From assembly GCA_020466095.1 (NCBI GenBank), contig CM035807.1, positions 7,264,240 to 7,328,239 on the forward strand: a stretch of DNA of 64,000 nt, read 5' to 3'. The notes beneath the pieces were generated by a model. The model did no database searches, was not told the DNA's origin, and saw nothing but the letters and a program-made list of their open reading frames with translations. The translations under genes were made by a program, and so were the position numbers. Every line of letters starts with the position of its first letter. Positions within the stretch are counted from its first letter, which is position 1. Source of the stretch: Chlorops oryzae (lineage: Eukaryota > Arthropoda > Insecta > Diptera > Chloropidae). Positions 33,718-45,258 of the stretch are shown in pieces.

Positions 33718-34348
33718 GCAACAAAATAACATAACATAGCTTAACATAGCATGACAAAGCATAGCATAACATAGCATAACAACTAGCATAACATAAGCAT
33801 AACATAGACATAACATAAGCATAGAATAAGCATAGCATAGACATAACATACATAACATAACATAACATAACATAAAACATAACATAACATAACATAACAT
33901 AACATAACATAACATAACATAACATAACATAACATAACATAACATAACATAACATAACATAACATAACATAACATAAACATAACATAACATAACATAACA
34001 TAACATAACATAACATAACATAACATAACATAACATAACATAACATAACATAACATAACAATAACATAACATAACAAAACATAACATAACAATAACATAA
34101 CATAACATAACATAACATAACATAACATAACATAACATAACATAACATAACATAACATAACATAACATAACAATAACATAACAATACATAACATAACATA
34201 ACATAACATAAACATAACATAACATAACATAACATAACATAACATAACATAAATACATAACATAACATAACATAAACATAACATAACATAACATAAATAA
34301 CATAACATAACATAACATAACATAACATAACATAACATATATAACATA
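33718..34348. repeat. (TAACA)n pentanucleotide satellite, about 630 bp
   Basis: More than 100 units of AACAT/ATAAC, with variants at the left edge (TAGCA, TAAGCA, TAGACA) and scattered one-base indels. Antisense frames of 180-222 codons made of MLCYV repeats are artefacts of a 5-bp stop-free unit. Confidence 0.98.
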
Positions 34349-35235
34349 ACGCAATTTTTTCAGGTTCTTTGATTACGTTATGTAATTTTAAATTACAATT
34401 AACTCAACTTTAACCGATCCTTAACATTACAATCCGAATTTTTGAAACCAATAAGATTAACTATTGGTTGTTACTCAGGATAATCCTAAAGAAAAGGATT
34501 CCTCAAGTTAACTCTGAGGAGTTAAAGAATTCCCTTGAACTCTTAATTCTTCCAATGGCCTTAAAAGAAGTTAAATAATGTCTAAAAAATTAAGCGAAGG
34601 AACTTCGAGGTCAAATTTTTTTAAAATGAAGACAGATCAGGCGGTAGAAAGGTTTAGACTAATCAATTAAGATTTCCTAATGGTATGCTTTAGACTATAG
34701 AGATTCGAGTTAAAGTTTTGACCATATCTAAGCCATACGTCTTTCCAATTGAATTTTTGCAGTAGAAACTTTTACAATAGGTCACTTTTAAGTGTGCTAG
34801 GAATAGTTCGCCCATATCTTAGAGAGTTGTTTTATGGAAATCCAAATTCAGAACACCCATCGACCTTTTCTACAAAATTTCTTTTTCAATCTCAAATACG
34901 AGTAGAAATGTAATACTTTTCTAAGCTGAAATGTCCCTCTATTTCTGGAAGCTTTTTTTTTTACCCGCATCACTTCCCATCTTAATAATTCACTCAAGCA
35001 ATAAAATTCATTCTGCTTACGTCAAGCGAAATACTTGCCAGCTGTCAGCTATTGCAGATAATTAACAAAAATCGGTAAAAGAAAATAAGAAAATAATCAG
35101 GTTGACAAAAAAAGGCCGATATGAATTAAGAGCCACAGAAAAAGCTTCAAAACAAAAAAAAAAAAAAAACAAGAAGTAAAAACAAAAACCTTAGCAAAAT
35201 TTATTATCATTATGTATCTGCTCTTCTGAACTTAC
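34349..35235. other. Gene-free AT-rich stretch
   Basis: Nothing supported. A 16-A run lies near 35154-35169. Confidence 0.6.
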
Positions 35236-35377
35236 CATCATCAAGTCGACTGCTTGCATTATCGTTGGAGGATTTCTGCGGACAGCGGGAGCGGCGTAAA
35301 ATCCCACTAATGTGCTTAAATAAATTTTCCCCATTTAAGCCAATTAGTCCAGCGATGTACGAACGTTTTGTTTCATG
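35236..35377 (-). other. Possible coding exon, low confidence
   Basis: The minus strand is open for about 47 codons (HETKRSYIAGLIGLNGEN, LFKHISGILRRSRC, …SSNDNASSRLDD) from TGA 35380-35378 to a consensus donor GATG|GTAAGT (intron from 35235). There is no ATG and no convincing acceptor upstream, where the minus strand is purine-rich. Neighbouring frames are open too because GC is high. Confidence 0.2.
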
Positions 35378-38300
35378 TCAGGTCTTTCTTCGCTCCCTTC
35401 CCCCTCCTCCGTCCTCGTCCTCCTCCCTCACCACCTCATCCTCATAGTCGATCTCCTTTTCTGTAACTCTACTCTCGAATTGCCAAGCTGACCGAACAAG
35501 CCGTAAGTTGGTAGCAAGTAAGTAAGCCTTTTTCCAAAAGCTATTCCCGCATCCACGGGATTAATATTGTATCTGGTTTTTTGTTTTTGTGCTAACGTAC
35601 GCAACTTCATCCTTTCCATCCTTCGTACTTTTTCGTTCGTTTACGCAACATTTTTTAATTTTGTTCATTTCTTTTTTTTTTTTTAGTCTCCTCATATACC
35701 ATTTTGTGCTTAGTTGTGATTTGTGTTTAGCCTTCGTCCTCTTTCATTTTTTTTTTTTAGATTTTTTATTTATTTTTAAAATCTTTTTTATTTCATTTGC
35801 TCTTTTTTTAAAAGGATTATTGAAGTGCAATTAAGCCAAAATGTCAACTGGGCTAATAAAAAATAAAAGAGGGAAAATAAAGTATAAAAATAAGTAATGA
35901 AGCCGAAGTATGAAAGTAATCGTTATTTTGGCCTTTTTATGGTCATTTGCTGTGCCCGTTACAAAGTCGCAATAAAGTACGAAAAGTACCTTCGGATTTT
36001 GTGCTCGAAGAGGAAAAAGTTATTTCCTTTTTCTTTTCGGTTCTCCCTTTTTCCCCATTAATATGTAGCTGGTAACCTTTGCTCGACCATCATCACTGTC
36101 AATTGGGCTATAAGTTGTTGTTGTTGTCGTCGATGTTGCTATATAGATTTTTGTTGTTGTTGTTGCTTTCGGTTGATTTCAGTTAAAAATCTATTTCATG
36201 TTCTTTGTGCTCATTAAGTCGCTCGGCCGTACAACTCTTTCCACTTTTGCACTTGCAATTTATCGTCCAAATGTGGGACTCGATACATGGACTTTAATAA
36301 AGATTATGGCTCTTACGTCGCTCATCAATGTCACCAGCATCATCGTAACGATACATTTGTTCTTGTTCCCTTATTGTTTTTGTATTTCTTGCGACTTGCA
36401 TTTTCAAGCGACTTTGGCCACTTGTAAAGGTTGTACACTTGCCTCATAATAATGTGAAGTTTATGAATTTGAGATTTGCGGCAAGATCAGAAGAATTTAT
36501 AAGAGTCTTTAGTAATGTGTTCGGAGGATGGGAGAGATAAGGTTTTTGACCGTTTAGAATGAAGAATTGAATAAGTTTGAACGAGTATGAAGAACGCTTT
36601 CCAAAATGGGGGTCTCAAAATATATATGAACTATGATATAGGTTACGAAAATTCATCAATACAGATTAGATGAAAAATTTTTGAACAGTTTTGAAGAAGT
36701 TGCTGAAGAGGACTGTTCAGATCATAAGTCCATTAAAATCATTGGTCTTATTACCAGGTAATATGTGTATAGTGCTTTGTTCCTGAAGCTTAGGGCTGTG
36801 ATGCAATTTTTACGCATACTTTGAACCACTGTTGCCAGTTTAGGGGAATCTGCGCTAAACTAAAAGACATCATCTTTAGCGGAATCGTAGGGCAGAAAAG
36901 TGGCCAGTAAAACTTTTATGGGACCAAGTTTTTATTTTAAGAAGATTTCAAAATTAAATTTTAGGAAATGTTGGCCTTGATATGATTTAATCTGTATTCC
37001 CCTTCAAATGCCTGCTGAAAACAGAGCTAACAAGATTTTTCTCGCATGTTTTCGGTGAAAAATCAGGCTAAAGTCTGTGCCTTGAAAAACTGCATGTCAA
37101 TTCCGAAGGAATTATGGAGGAAAATGGGTAGTTTCTTCGGCTCCAGATAGCATGAAAAGGGCCCATTCCAGCGACGGAGTTCTGTCGAAGCAGGAAAATT
37201 TTTCAAAAACTTCAAAAACTCTAAGTTGAAAGGGCCTCTAGGGCATGAAATGAGGCCCATGATCCCGATTTTTTTTTTTTAGTTTCATGAGAGAAAAACT
37301 AAAAATTATCCTTTCATTGAGAATGGAAGAAGCTTGATCGGATCTCTGAGCTACTGAAAAACTTCTATGGCTCCCTGAGGTTTCATGAAAAAAACTAAGA
37401 ATACACACAATTTTTCAAAAACTTATCCACATCAAAAGTTTTAAAAAAATTCATTATCATTAGAAGAATGTAAAAGAAAGGTGCATTTCGGGAGTCTTTT
37501 CATTTCCGTTCCATATTCCGCATAAAAGAAAATTCTAAGCTAAGAAATTGTGTGCAAGAAAGTGAGACGTTTATTTATATACTCCAAGTTGAAATCCACG
37601 CATTATAATTAAAAGAAATAAACCCATAAAATAATATTCATATCATATATAAAATTGTACTCATATCTTTGATCTACTCTGGAAATAACAAAGTGATAAA
37701 CAGATAGTCTTGTCATTAACATAGCACTTTTGACCACTAATATCTTTTCATCTTACATAATGTTTTAACTTCATTAAGTTGTTACCTTTCAAAACTTCCC
37801 ATTTCCATTTCTAGCGTAACATTAAAACAAAAACCCCTAGAATATTCTTCAAAGTCAATTAGCAAGATTCCTCGCGGGGTAAGAAAAAAAAAAAAAAAAA
37901 CTGCTCATATTTAATACGTACTCCGGTCTCAACTCATCGTCTTTTCGGCTGATTAAAATGTTTTGTATATCAAAGCAATTAGACAATGTCACAGGAATTC
38001 TTGCTGCCTTCAACGTAAAATGTATAATTAATAAAAAATGAACCAAAAAAAAAAAAAAAAAATAGAACCTAGACACGAGTGCTCACAAACACACACACAC
38101 ACACCAAAAAAGACCAATCAGAAAATAAAATAAAAAATACAAACACAAAAAGAAGAACAGAAAATCGCTAATTAGAGAGACTTAATGGAATTGATTGAAA
38201 TCCACCAAATTAAGAGAACGAAACTGGAAGTGGATCAATTAGCCTCGTTTGTTCTTTTTATTTTTATTTCAGTTTTTTATTCGTATTTTTATTTCTATTT

Positions 38301-40254
38301 CCATTATTTCTCTTAAACATTTTTCTATTAGAACAATGCCAATGATTCTTGGAAGGTCTGGGGTCACAGCTGTCTCTTCTACGAGAGAGATAGAGAGAGA
38401 GAGAGAGATTGAGGGAAACAGTGAGATTGGGGATATCCTTTTTATAATTTTATTTTTATTTTTTATTTTTTGGTATTAACATAATTTAGCAATTAGCACA
38501 AGTAAGCCTTAAAAATGGCATACCCATGCATAGTAATGAACTTATTAAATGATCCACAAAAAAAAGGACTGTCCTTTTTTTTCACTATCCTCTCTAGTTG
38601 ACATTATTTTTATGGTGGACAAACTGATTAAATGACTTGAAAAGGGCAAAAAAAAATTTTTTTTTTATATTTATATAATAGATATTTTTTTTACCATTTA
38701 TATTAATTTGCTTATGCTTCTTGACAGTTAAGTGTCATAAATGACAGACCCCATTAGTGCTGATGGACACAAGAGAGCTCTCGCTCTATCTCAGCGACTC
38801 ACTGACCGTGCCTTTTCAACGATGATGAATTGTAATTTTATTCAAATTTAATTTGTTCAAAATGACGCGTACAACACCTTAAAATGTATGACCACATTCT
38901 ATGTTCATTTATGAAGAAATAAACGGGGGTGTCGGGGTGACTGAAAGTGATCCTTTCGAAATGATTAAGGAAAAGAAATATTCTGTTCATGCTCAAATTC
39001 ATTAAAATCAACGCAATTGATTCACGTGATTTCGAGTGTCCTGCGTGCCTAATAGCAATAATGATGTCCTTATTAAGACGAAAAGTCAAACACACCTCGG
39101 ACTTTGATGATGACTCGTTATTGGGAGCAATAGCTCTCTAGCTCTAGTGTAAAAAGAATTATTTATATACAAATAATAAATAATTTGAGCTGAAAAGTTT
39201 ACAACAGTGCCATCAAAGGCCGTCGGCTAAAGCGATCTTATTGTATCTACTGGAGTATAACTTTCAATTTTCAATTCTGATGATAGAAATCTAAACTAGA
39301 AAATCGAATTGATGTAATTGACTTCCTGCAAAGAGCCACAATCGCGCTGCATTATTCTTTTCCATTATCCGAAGTGCATTGAGAAAATTGTCGCCCAATA
39401 CAAAAGGAAAAGTGTTTATTTTCAGCATCACAACAAAAAAAACAAAAAAAAAAAAAAAATTAAAAAAAAAAATGAAAAGAAAAGAAAATAGAAAATAGAA
39501 AAATGAAAAGAATCCCCCGAAAATTCTATGAGCATAGATACCGTGCGACTTAGCACTACCAATGACACCATCTTAGCACACAAAAGAATTTAAGTAAAGA
39601 AAACGAACTGAAGAAGAAAGAAAAGAAAAAGATTTAATGTCGACTTTGGTTGATTTATTACAATTGAAATTGCGTTGAGTGCAACCAGAGCAACTGCTGG
39701 AACAATTTCGGGAACTCAATATACATGGATTATGAGAAAAGAACGCATAATGCAGCTAAGAAGAATTTTAAGAGGGATACAGATACCTAGTTGGGATACA
39801 TATCAATGTTGTTCGCTTTGTGGAGAAATGGCTTCGGTTTCAAAATCGATTTCGTTAGACAACAAATTCTATACGGGAGATTGAGAATATTTTAAGAATT
39901 TTTTTCTTACATAAAATTTTTGGGCGGTAAGAAAAGTTTTTATTAAGAAGGGGAACTGAAGATTGCGTGCTTTGAGTATTTAAAGAATTTAAAAACTATT
40001 TTTAAATCACTTCTATAAGGAATATTACAGACACTTATATTCTATCAAAAAGTACAAATTTCCGACATTTTTTACCTAAGATTATTGCCTTTGAAAGAAA
40101 GTGAAAAATTAGTGAATTGAATGTCCAAAATATGAGAGAGGTTGACTCTAATATTCTAAAACTGTAAAACGGTCGGTCAGGTTGTTTTCTGATCTTGTAG
40201 GATTCCTTGCAAGTGTTCTTTTTACATAAATGAGAAAAAAAATTGTTTTTTTAC
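35378..40254. other. Gene-free stretch
   Basis: Pyrimidine-rich 35395-35450; GTT repeats 36117-36170 followed by an acceptor-like TTGATTTCAG near 36182; A tracts near 37885-37901 and 38044-38061; (CA)n 38090-38103; GA run 38385-38409; A-rich 39429-39475. A 75-codon + frame at 39657-39884 (SATRATAGTISGTQY … YQCCSLCGEMASV) has a CxxC but no ATG start or splice support. Confidence 0.45.
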
Positions 40255-40335
40255 CGACAGAGCAATATGGAGGACCTGGTCGCTTTTTGTGGACCCCGGA
40301 ATAGGCCGGGACCCTTGAACACGAAAGAAACGAAA
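40255..40335. repeat. Dispersed repeat, copy 1
   Basis: GAGCAATATGGAGGACCTGG, TCGCTTTTTGTGGACCCCGG, AATAGGCCGGGACCCTTGAA aligns over about 75 bp with 42783-42858 at roughly 70% identity by eye. Confidence 0.6.
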
Positions 40336-42782
40336 AAAAAAGAAGAGAAGAAAGTTTCGGCTTTTGACTGATTTCAGGAAAATAAAGCCACTACCGGAGT
40401 TCATAGTAATTTAAATTGAATACTCCCTCAGTCTCTGGGAGCTTAATCTGGTACATTTGGTATCCATGTTTAATAAAAATATTTAATAAGCAGAAGGGTA
40501 TCAGATTCTTAGTGGAATAGTTTCTGGTCCTTGGTATTCATCTCAAGACATTACATAGCCTTCAACCTAGCTTAATTTTTTCGAGGGTTCAAACTTTCAT
40601 GATAGTCTCTATGAGAGCTTAACCCGGGTTTATGATTGAGAAAAAATATCCCTGAAGTGTCTCTTTATATACTCCTTCAATGAGTTGGATAGTATCTCGT
40701 TCTTAATCAATTCAATAGCAACAACAATGACTTCAAAGCGACACCATTCCGTCTAGCGAGCATCTTCTGAAGAAATTCTTCTTCGAATTGCGACCTTTTC
40801 ACTTTTTATTAGACCTCAAAATGTATATCAATGCTGGGAACGGTTATAGACCCTTAAAACTGCTGGAAAAAAGAAAATCAAACTTATCAACCTCAAGATT
40901 CCCATAAAGTTCTCGTCTCATTGCCACAGCACATAATTTCCGTCTACGTTGACAAGTTCAAACAAAACCGAGACTTCCTTTAACAAAATACCTTGAAAAT
41001 GGCTGAGACACAAGCTTTTTGTCTTGCGGTTAAACGGTTCATTGTTTTTGCTTCTTTTTTTTTTTTGCGTTAGAAATTATTAAAATTTATGTTAAAGTGA
41101 GGCGCTTAAGCATCTTGGCTGCGTAATTAAAAAAGAAGGTCTCCGATTTACCAGTCTCCAACTCAGCGCCTGACATACATGTGAGAAGTTAAGCCGTTCA
41201 TAGAATCCAAGCGGATTTACGGATTTTTGTGTAGGTTTTTTTTTTCCGAAACCGCAATCAAGCACCGGTCGTGGTTTCTAGTTTTCAATTTTTTTTCCTT
41301 TTGGTTTTCAGTTGCCTTTTCACGCTTTTTTAGTTAATTCCATCGCTTTTTGTATTGAATTTTTTGTAATATATTTTTTTAAATTTTTTTTCTTATAGAA
41401 ACTTGTGGGAACATTTTTAATGAAAAGCAACAAAGACTGTTAGCTGAACTCTTGAAAGTGTTACTGTGGGAAAATTGTGATCTTTATAGGAGTTGACAGG
41501 CATCGAAAAATGTCATTGACACGTTTTGGGAGATAGTGGATGGCGGAAAGCGAATGGCTTTGCAGGTTAAAGTTGATAAGTTTTAGATATGATTACCTCT
41601 ATGGGCGAGGTACGCATAAATGCTGAGGTCAATGAAAAGCTTTTGTTAGTGGGTCAGATGAATCATACAAAAATGATTTTACAAAATGGCTTCATATTCA
41701 ATAAAAAAAATTTTTGTATTTAAGTTCATCAATAACGATTTTTTCCTCTTGTAGAACAACTACCCTTTTTTTGAGCTTAAGGCCAATTTCTCTTTCAACT
41801 AACAATCTTACTGATTCCTCAGTTCGTTTTGATTTCAACAATTTAACATAGATACAAAATTGCTGACCTACAGAAATTTTTGTAGCAATTTTGGTTATAA
41901 TTTAGGATCTTTCAATTTCGTAAAAGTTTTACAGTGACTAAAACCTGTACGAAGAAATATCCTAGACATTTGGGGCTGTTATGGAAACCGATACAGAATA
42001 AGACAAGAACCAGAATTGAATCAATCAGGCATGCTCTAGAAATGAAATCCCCATAAAAAAATATATCTATTGATTCAAGCCAGAAATCCAATAGCGCAGG
42101 AGCTGCGTAACGTGCAAACATTCAACACTGCAAACATATGGAATTAGTTCCAATCCAAAAATTCCTGCACGTTCACGCACACGAACGAGTTCGAAAATAT
42201 GAATATTTCCTGCGCGTTGCTAAATGACAGCTGAGTATAACAGTTTCAAAAAGAAATGTAACAGTTTCGTAGAAACTATTGATTACTTTTAAGGTACTTG
42301 GTACTACGGGGACATACTTTTCTTGCTTAATCCAGCAATACGCATTAAATTTGGTTTTCTTTTAAGCGTCGATGTCAATATATATGATTTCTGTAATCTA
42401 TTTGTTAAGTAAACGGGGAATATAACATACCGCTTATAGAAAACAAGACGAGTACAAGAGTAGCTCAAAGTGTACCGAGTCAAGTTCAGATCAAAAACCG
42501 CAGCATTGACATGCTCACGCACACGCATTATTGGAAATTGCATTTTTCCTGCACGTTCTTCATGCGCTATTGGAATTTACGTTGATTTCGAACTTTTTAT
42601 TCAGATTCGATTTCTGAAGCAATCCTGTATGTGTTTCAAATGGTGTAACCTAAACTGTAGGTTTTCTCGAAGCAATCGAATAGAGAGTTTGGCAAAGAAA
42701 GGCTACGCACTGCAAATTCAAGGTTGCAGACAACGAGGGCGTCCGAACTCACTGTAGAACTCACCTCGGATTATGCAACCGA
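40336..42782. other. Gene-free AT-rich stretch
   Basis: Two loosely related patches (about 42155-42220 and 42505-42575) share TCCTGCACGTTC and CACGCACACG. No exon is supported. Confidence 0.5.
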
Positions 42783-42858
42783 TGGAACAAAATGGAGAAA
42801 ATGGTCGCGTTTGCGGATTTCGGGATAGGCCGGAACATTTGAATACGTAAGAAAAAGG
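42783..42858. repeat. Dispersed repeat, copy 2
   Basis: GAACAAAATGGAGAAAATGG, TCGCGTTTGCGGATTTCGGG, ATAGGCCGGAACATTTGAAT is the partner of 40255-40335, same orientation. The SINE head at 42935 follows 75 bp later. Confidence 0.6.
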
Positions 42859-42934
42859 AAAGCACAACAAAATGAAACAGCCATGCAAAAGAAGCAAACA
42901 CTACAATTCGTGATAAAAATTTGCTCAGTCTTGC

Positions 42935-43030
42935 CGACCGCCGCGGTGTAGTTGGCTGAGATGTAAACGTTCGATGGGAGAAGCTCTGGGTTCAACTCCC
43001 AGTTCGGTCGTGGACGTTCTTTCTTTGGCG
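42935..43030 (+). mobile_element. tRNA-derived SINE, copy 2
   Basis: GACCGCC-GCGGTGTAGTTGGCTGAG carries an A-box-like block. CTCTGGGTTCAACTCCCAG carries a B-box (GGTTCAACTCC). The ends GACCG/CGGTC pair. The middle arm is longer than in a true tRNA. TGGACGTTCTTTC follows, parallel to TGGATGCTTATG in copy 1 (10690-10797). It continues into T-rich sequence. The overlapping 119-codon antisense frame is SINE sequence. Confidence 0.7.
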
Positions 43031-43537
43031 GTTTTTTCTTTAATCCTATCATAGACGTCCTGTCTGAAAAATGGCCGAGAGCTTCCCCAATCCCTCTTAG
43101 GCGGAATCCTACGGACTTTGACTTCCTCAAAGGATCAAGAGAACCTTCGAGTCATGCCCGAAGTACGGGTATTCCTTGATCAGCAGGACAGAAACGTCTT
43201 CAGATTCGTTTTTATGAAATTTATTCTTTAGAGGACCTTTTAAGGCAAAGGATTAAAATCCTCAAAGAATATATTGAATCCTTTTTATTAGCACAATATT
43301 TTATTAATTTTCTAATGTTCACTTTTTCTCCCTGCAAACCCGAATGACACATGTACAATTTTCTATTTTATAAGAAAACTGCTTTAAAAAAGCAATGTAT
43401 TCTTGATTGTATCGAAAGGAAATCGTGATTAACCGACAAGTGGCGTGATTCCCAAAGATTCAACTACAAGTTTGTTCGTGTATGTTTATGACTCCTGTTG
43501 TTAGGGTCTTTTTTCTCGGGTCATTTTTTGTACTTAC
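43031..43537. other. Gene-free stretch, minus-strand intron if the exon at 43538 is real
   Basis: A short inverted motif (CTTGATC…GATCAAG, about 43130-43182) is the only structure noted. Confidence 0.45.
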
Positions 43538-43610
43538 CCTTTCGGGTTGACCATGTCTGATATTTATTCCTTCTATGTTAAGTTACAAATGCTATTTGTC
43601 ACATACCTAA
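43538..43610 (-). other. Candidate minus-strand exon with start codon
   Basis: The acceptor TTGCTTATTTTGTATAACAG ends at 43611. The 73-nt exon ends AAAGG|GTAAGT (intron from 43537), a consensus donor. It holds ATG in fair context (CAGACATGG) giving MVNPK plus two bases. Upstream frames in the exon are closed, so it would be a 5' UTR exon with the initiator codon. Confidence 0.35.
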
Positions 43611-43697
43611 CTGTTATACAAAATAAGCAAGTATGTATATTAATCTTATATCCGGGTGAATGTATTTCCCTAATGCAAGCTAATCGTCTGACTAGTC

Positions 43698-43955
43698 CTA
43701 GGCCATTTTGAAAACCCACAAAAATGTGCAACTCGGCCAAAGACATAATCGGCACATCTCTACATAATTAACCATCTTCATTTCACGAATCCTCCCCAGC
43801 AATAATTGAGCATCGTCGATGCTTGAAATTTCGCATTTCCGAAATGGAAGTACGCATGAGTTTTCCCAATTGCTGTCGAGTTGAACAGCTGCAAAACAAA
43901 CAAACAAAGTAACCAGCAACACAATCAAAATAATAACACAATTCATAAGAAACAT
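43698..43955 (-). CDS. Candidate small secreted-type ORF, or exon behind a strong acceptor
   Basis: ATG 43955 opens 85 codons on the minus strand. Residues 1-24 (MFLMNCVIILIVLLVTLFVC) look like a signal peptide with a possible cleavage after FAA. The rest (VQLDSNWENSCVLPFRKCEI … EMCRLCLWPSCTFLW) has seven cysteines. Alternatively, the 'signal' codons are the pyrimidine tract of an intron ending GTTTGTTTTGCAG at 43889, with an exon starting at 43888. In that case another open frame (LFNSTAIGKTHAYFHFGNAK) is equally possible. Both readings use the same strand as the exon at 43610-43538, so they may be one gene. No family is recognised. Confidence 0.3.
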   Translation of the reverse strand: MFLMNCVIILIVLLVTLFVCFAAVQLDSNWENSCVLPFRKCEISSIDDAQLLLGRIREMKMVNYVEMCRLCLWPSCTFLWVFKMA

Positions 43956-45185
43956 ATTAACACTTGCCGCGAAACAACGCGTTGCAACGCCAAATCAAAC
44001 AATACAATAAAAGCGAGAAAACGAAAACGAAAAGGAAAACAAAAGAACCAGAATGAAACCACAACGCCGGACAGTCGTCACTCAGCTTCACCGAAATGTG
44101 AATCGAGACCAAAATAAAATGAAATGAAATTCTCAGCAGAAAAATGTCACGAATCCATCAGCAGCACAAAACGTTGAAAATAGCAAACAATCAACAGTTT
44201 AGTGGCATGAGAAAACATGCTTAAAACTAATAATTGTCAAAAAGTCAAATTGAATTCTTGGCTTTTCATATTAAAATATTCATACAGCGCTGAATTGTTT
44301 TGTGTTGAACAGCATCAGCAGCTGAATCCCTCGTTCGCCATTCCATTGGCCACGTTGTGCACGCTTGTGTCAACGTTATCCACATACTTCTTCCTTTGCC
44401 TCCTTGATGCATATACATATAATGTGCTCCGACAAAACCTGATGGATTTTTGGTGGTGGTGGTGGTGTTGCTCTGATCTGTGTGATGTTTCATTCTCTGA
44501 TGTATGACAGTTAAAAGGGGAAAAAGAGGGAGAGACCGCTTCATACTGTCACCAATTAACGCGCTATTCATCAGTTTTTTTTTTTTTTTTTGTGTTGTCT
44601 TCTGACTTTTGGGAGTCACACATGGATGATCTTGTTCAAAAAGGAATCGAGGATGAACAATCCGAAAAAAAGGGATTCCCTATTGTTTGTTTGATTTTCT
44701 CGCATGGCATTTCCTTTGCATGTGTGAAAACCGGATCAATTCTAAGTGACAATGAAGACGAGAAATTTTTGAATTTTTCTTTCTCTTTCAACTAAAGTTC
44801 CATTGACAGCTGGTTAATTTGATTTTCAAATTATGAAAATATGATATCTTAATTCATTTTTCACCACTCTTAAAATGTTAATACTCTATGTGAATTGATG
44901 ACCTTTCGTTCAAGTGGAAACATGCCGCGCGCTTCTGACATATATCCAATGAATCAATAAAATTTTCGAAATGTCATCTCGTATGACAATTAATTGTTTT
45001 TAAATAACTTCTCATAATGCACTTCAGTCAATCAGTCTAAGTAGGTATGGATTTATACTTATAAATGTAAGACTCGTGCCATATGACAAAAATGTCAAGG
45101 CTACCATTTGAAAAAAACATTAACAATCAAAGCCCCATAAAAATTAACATGCGGGGAACTAGAATTTGAAATTTTTCATTTTCAG
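43956..45185. other. Gene-free stretch, probable upstream region of the zinc-finger gene
   Basis: Contains an A-rich, basic-looking + frame (43881-44117, no ATG start), a TGGTGG run near 44450-44466, and T13 at 44578-44590. A possible 5' UTR acceptor for the next gene is at 45185. Confidence 0.45.
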
Positions 45186-45258
45186 TCCAGGACGATTTTG
45201 TAGACTGTAGAATATTTTAAGAATTAAAAGTAGCGCAATAAAATATACTCAGCAGACA

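Noticed and set aside
33686..34354. Minus-strand frames of 181-222 codons (MLCYV repeats)
   Set aside because: Translations of the (TAACA)n array in all three frames; purely compositional.
42771..43130. 119-codon minus frame
   Set aside because: It overlies the SINE head and the dispersed repeat at 42783-42858.
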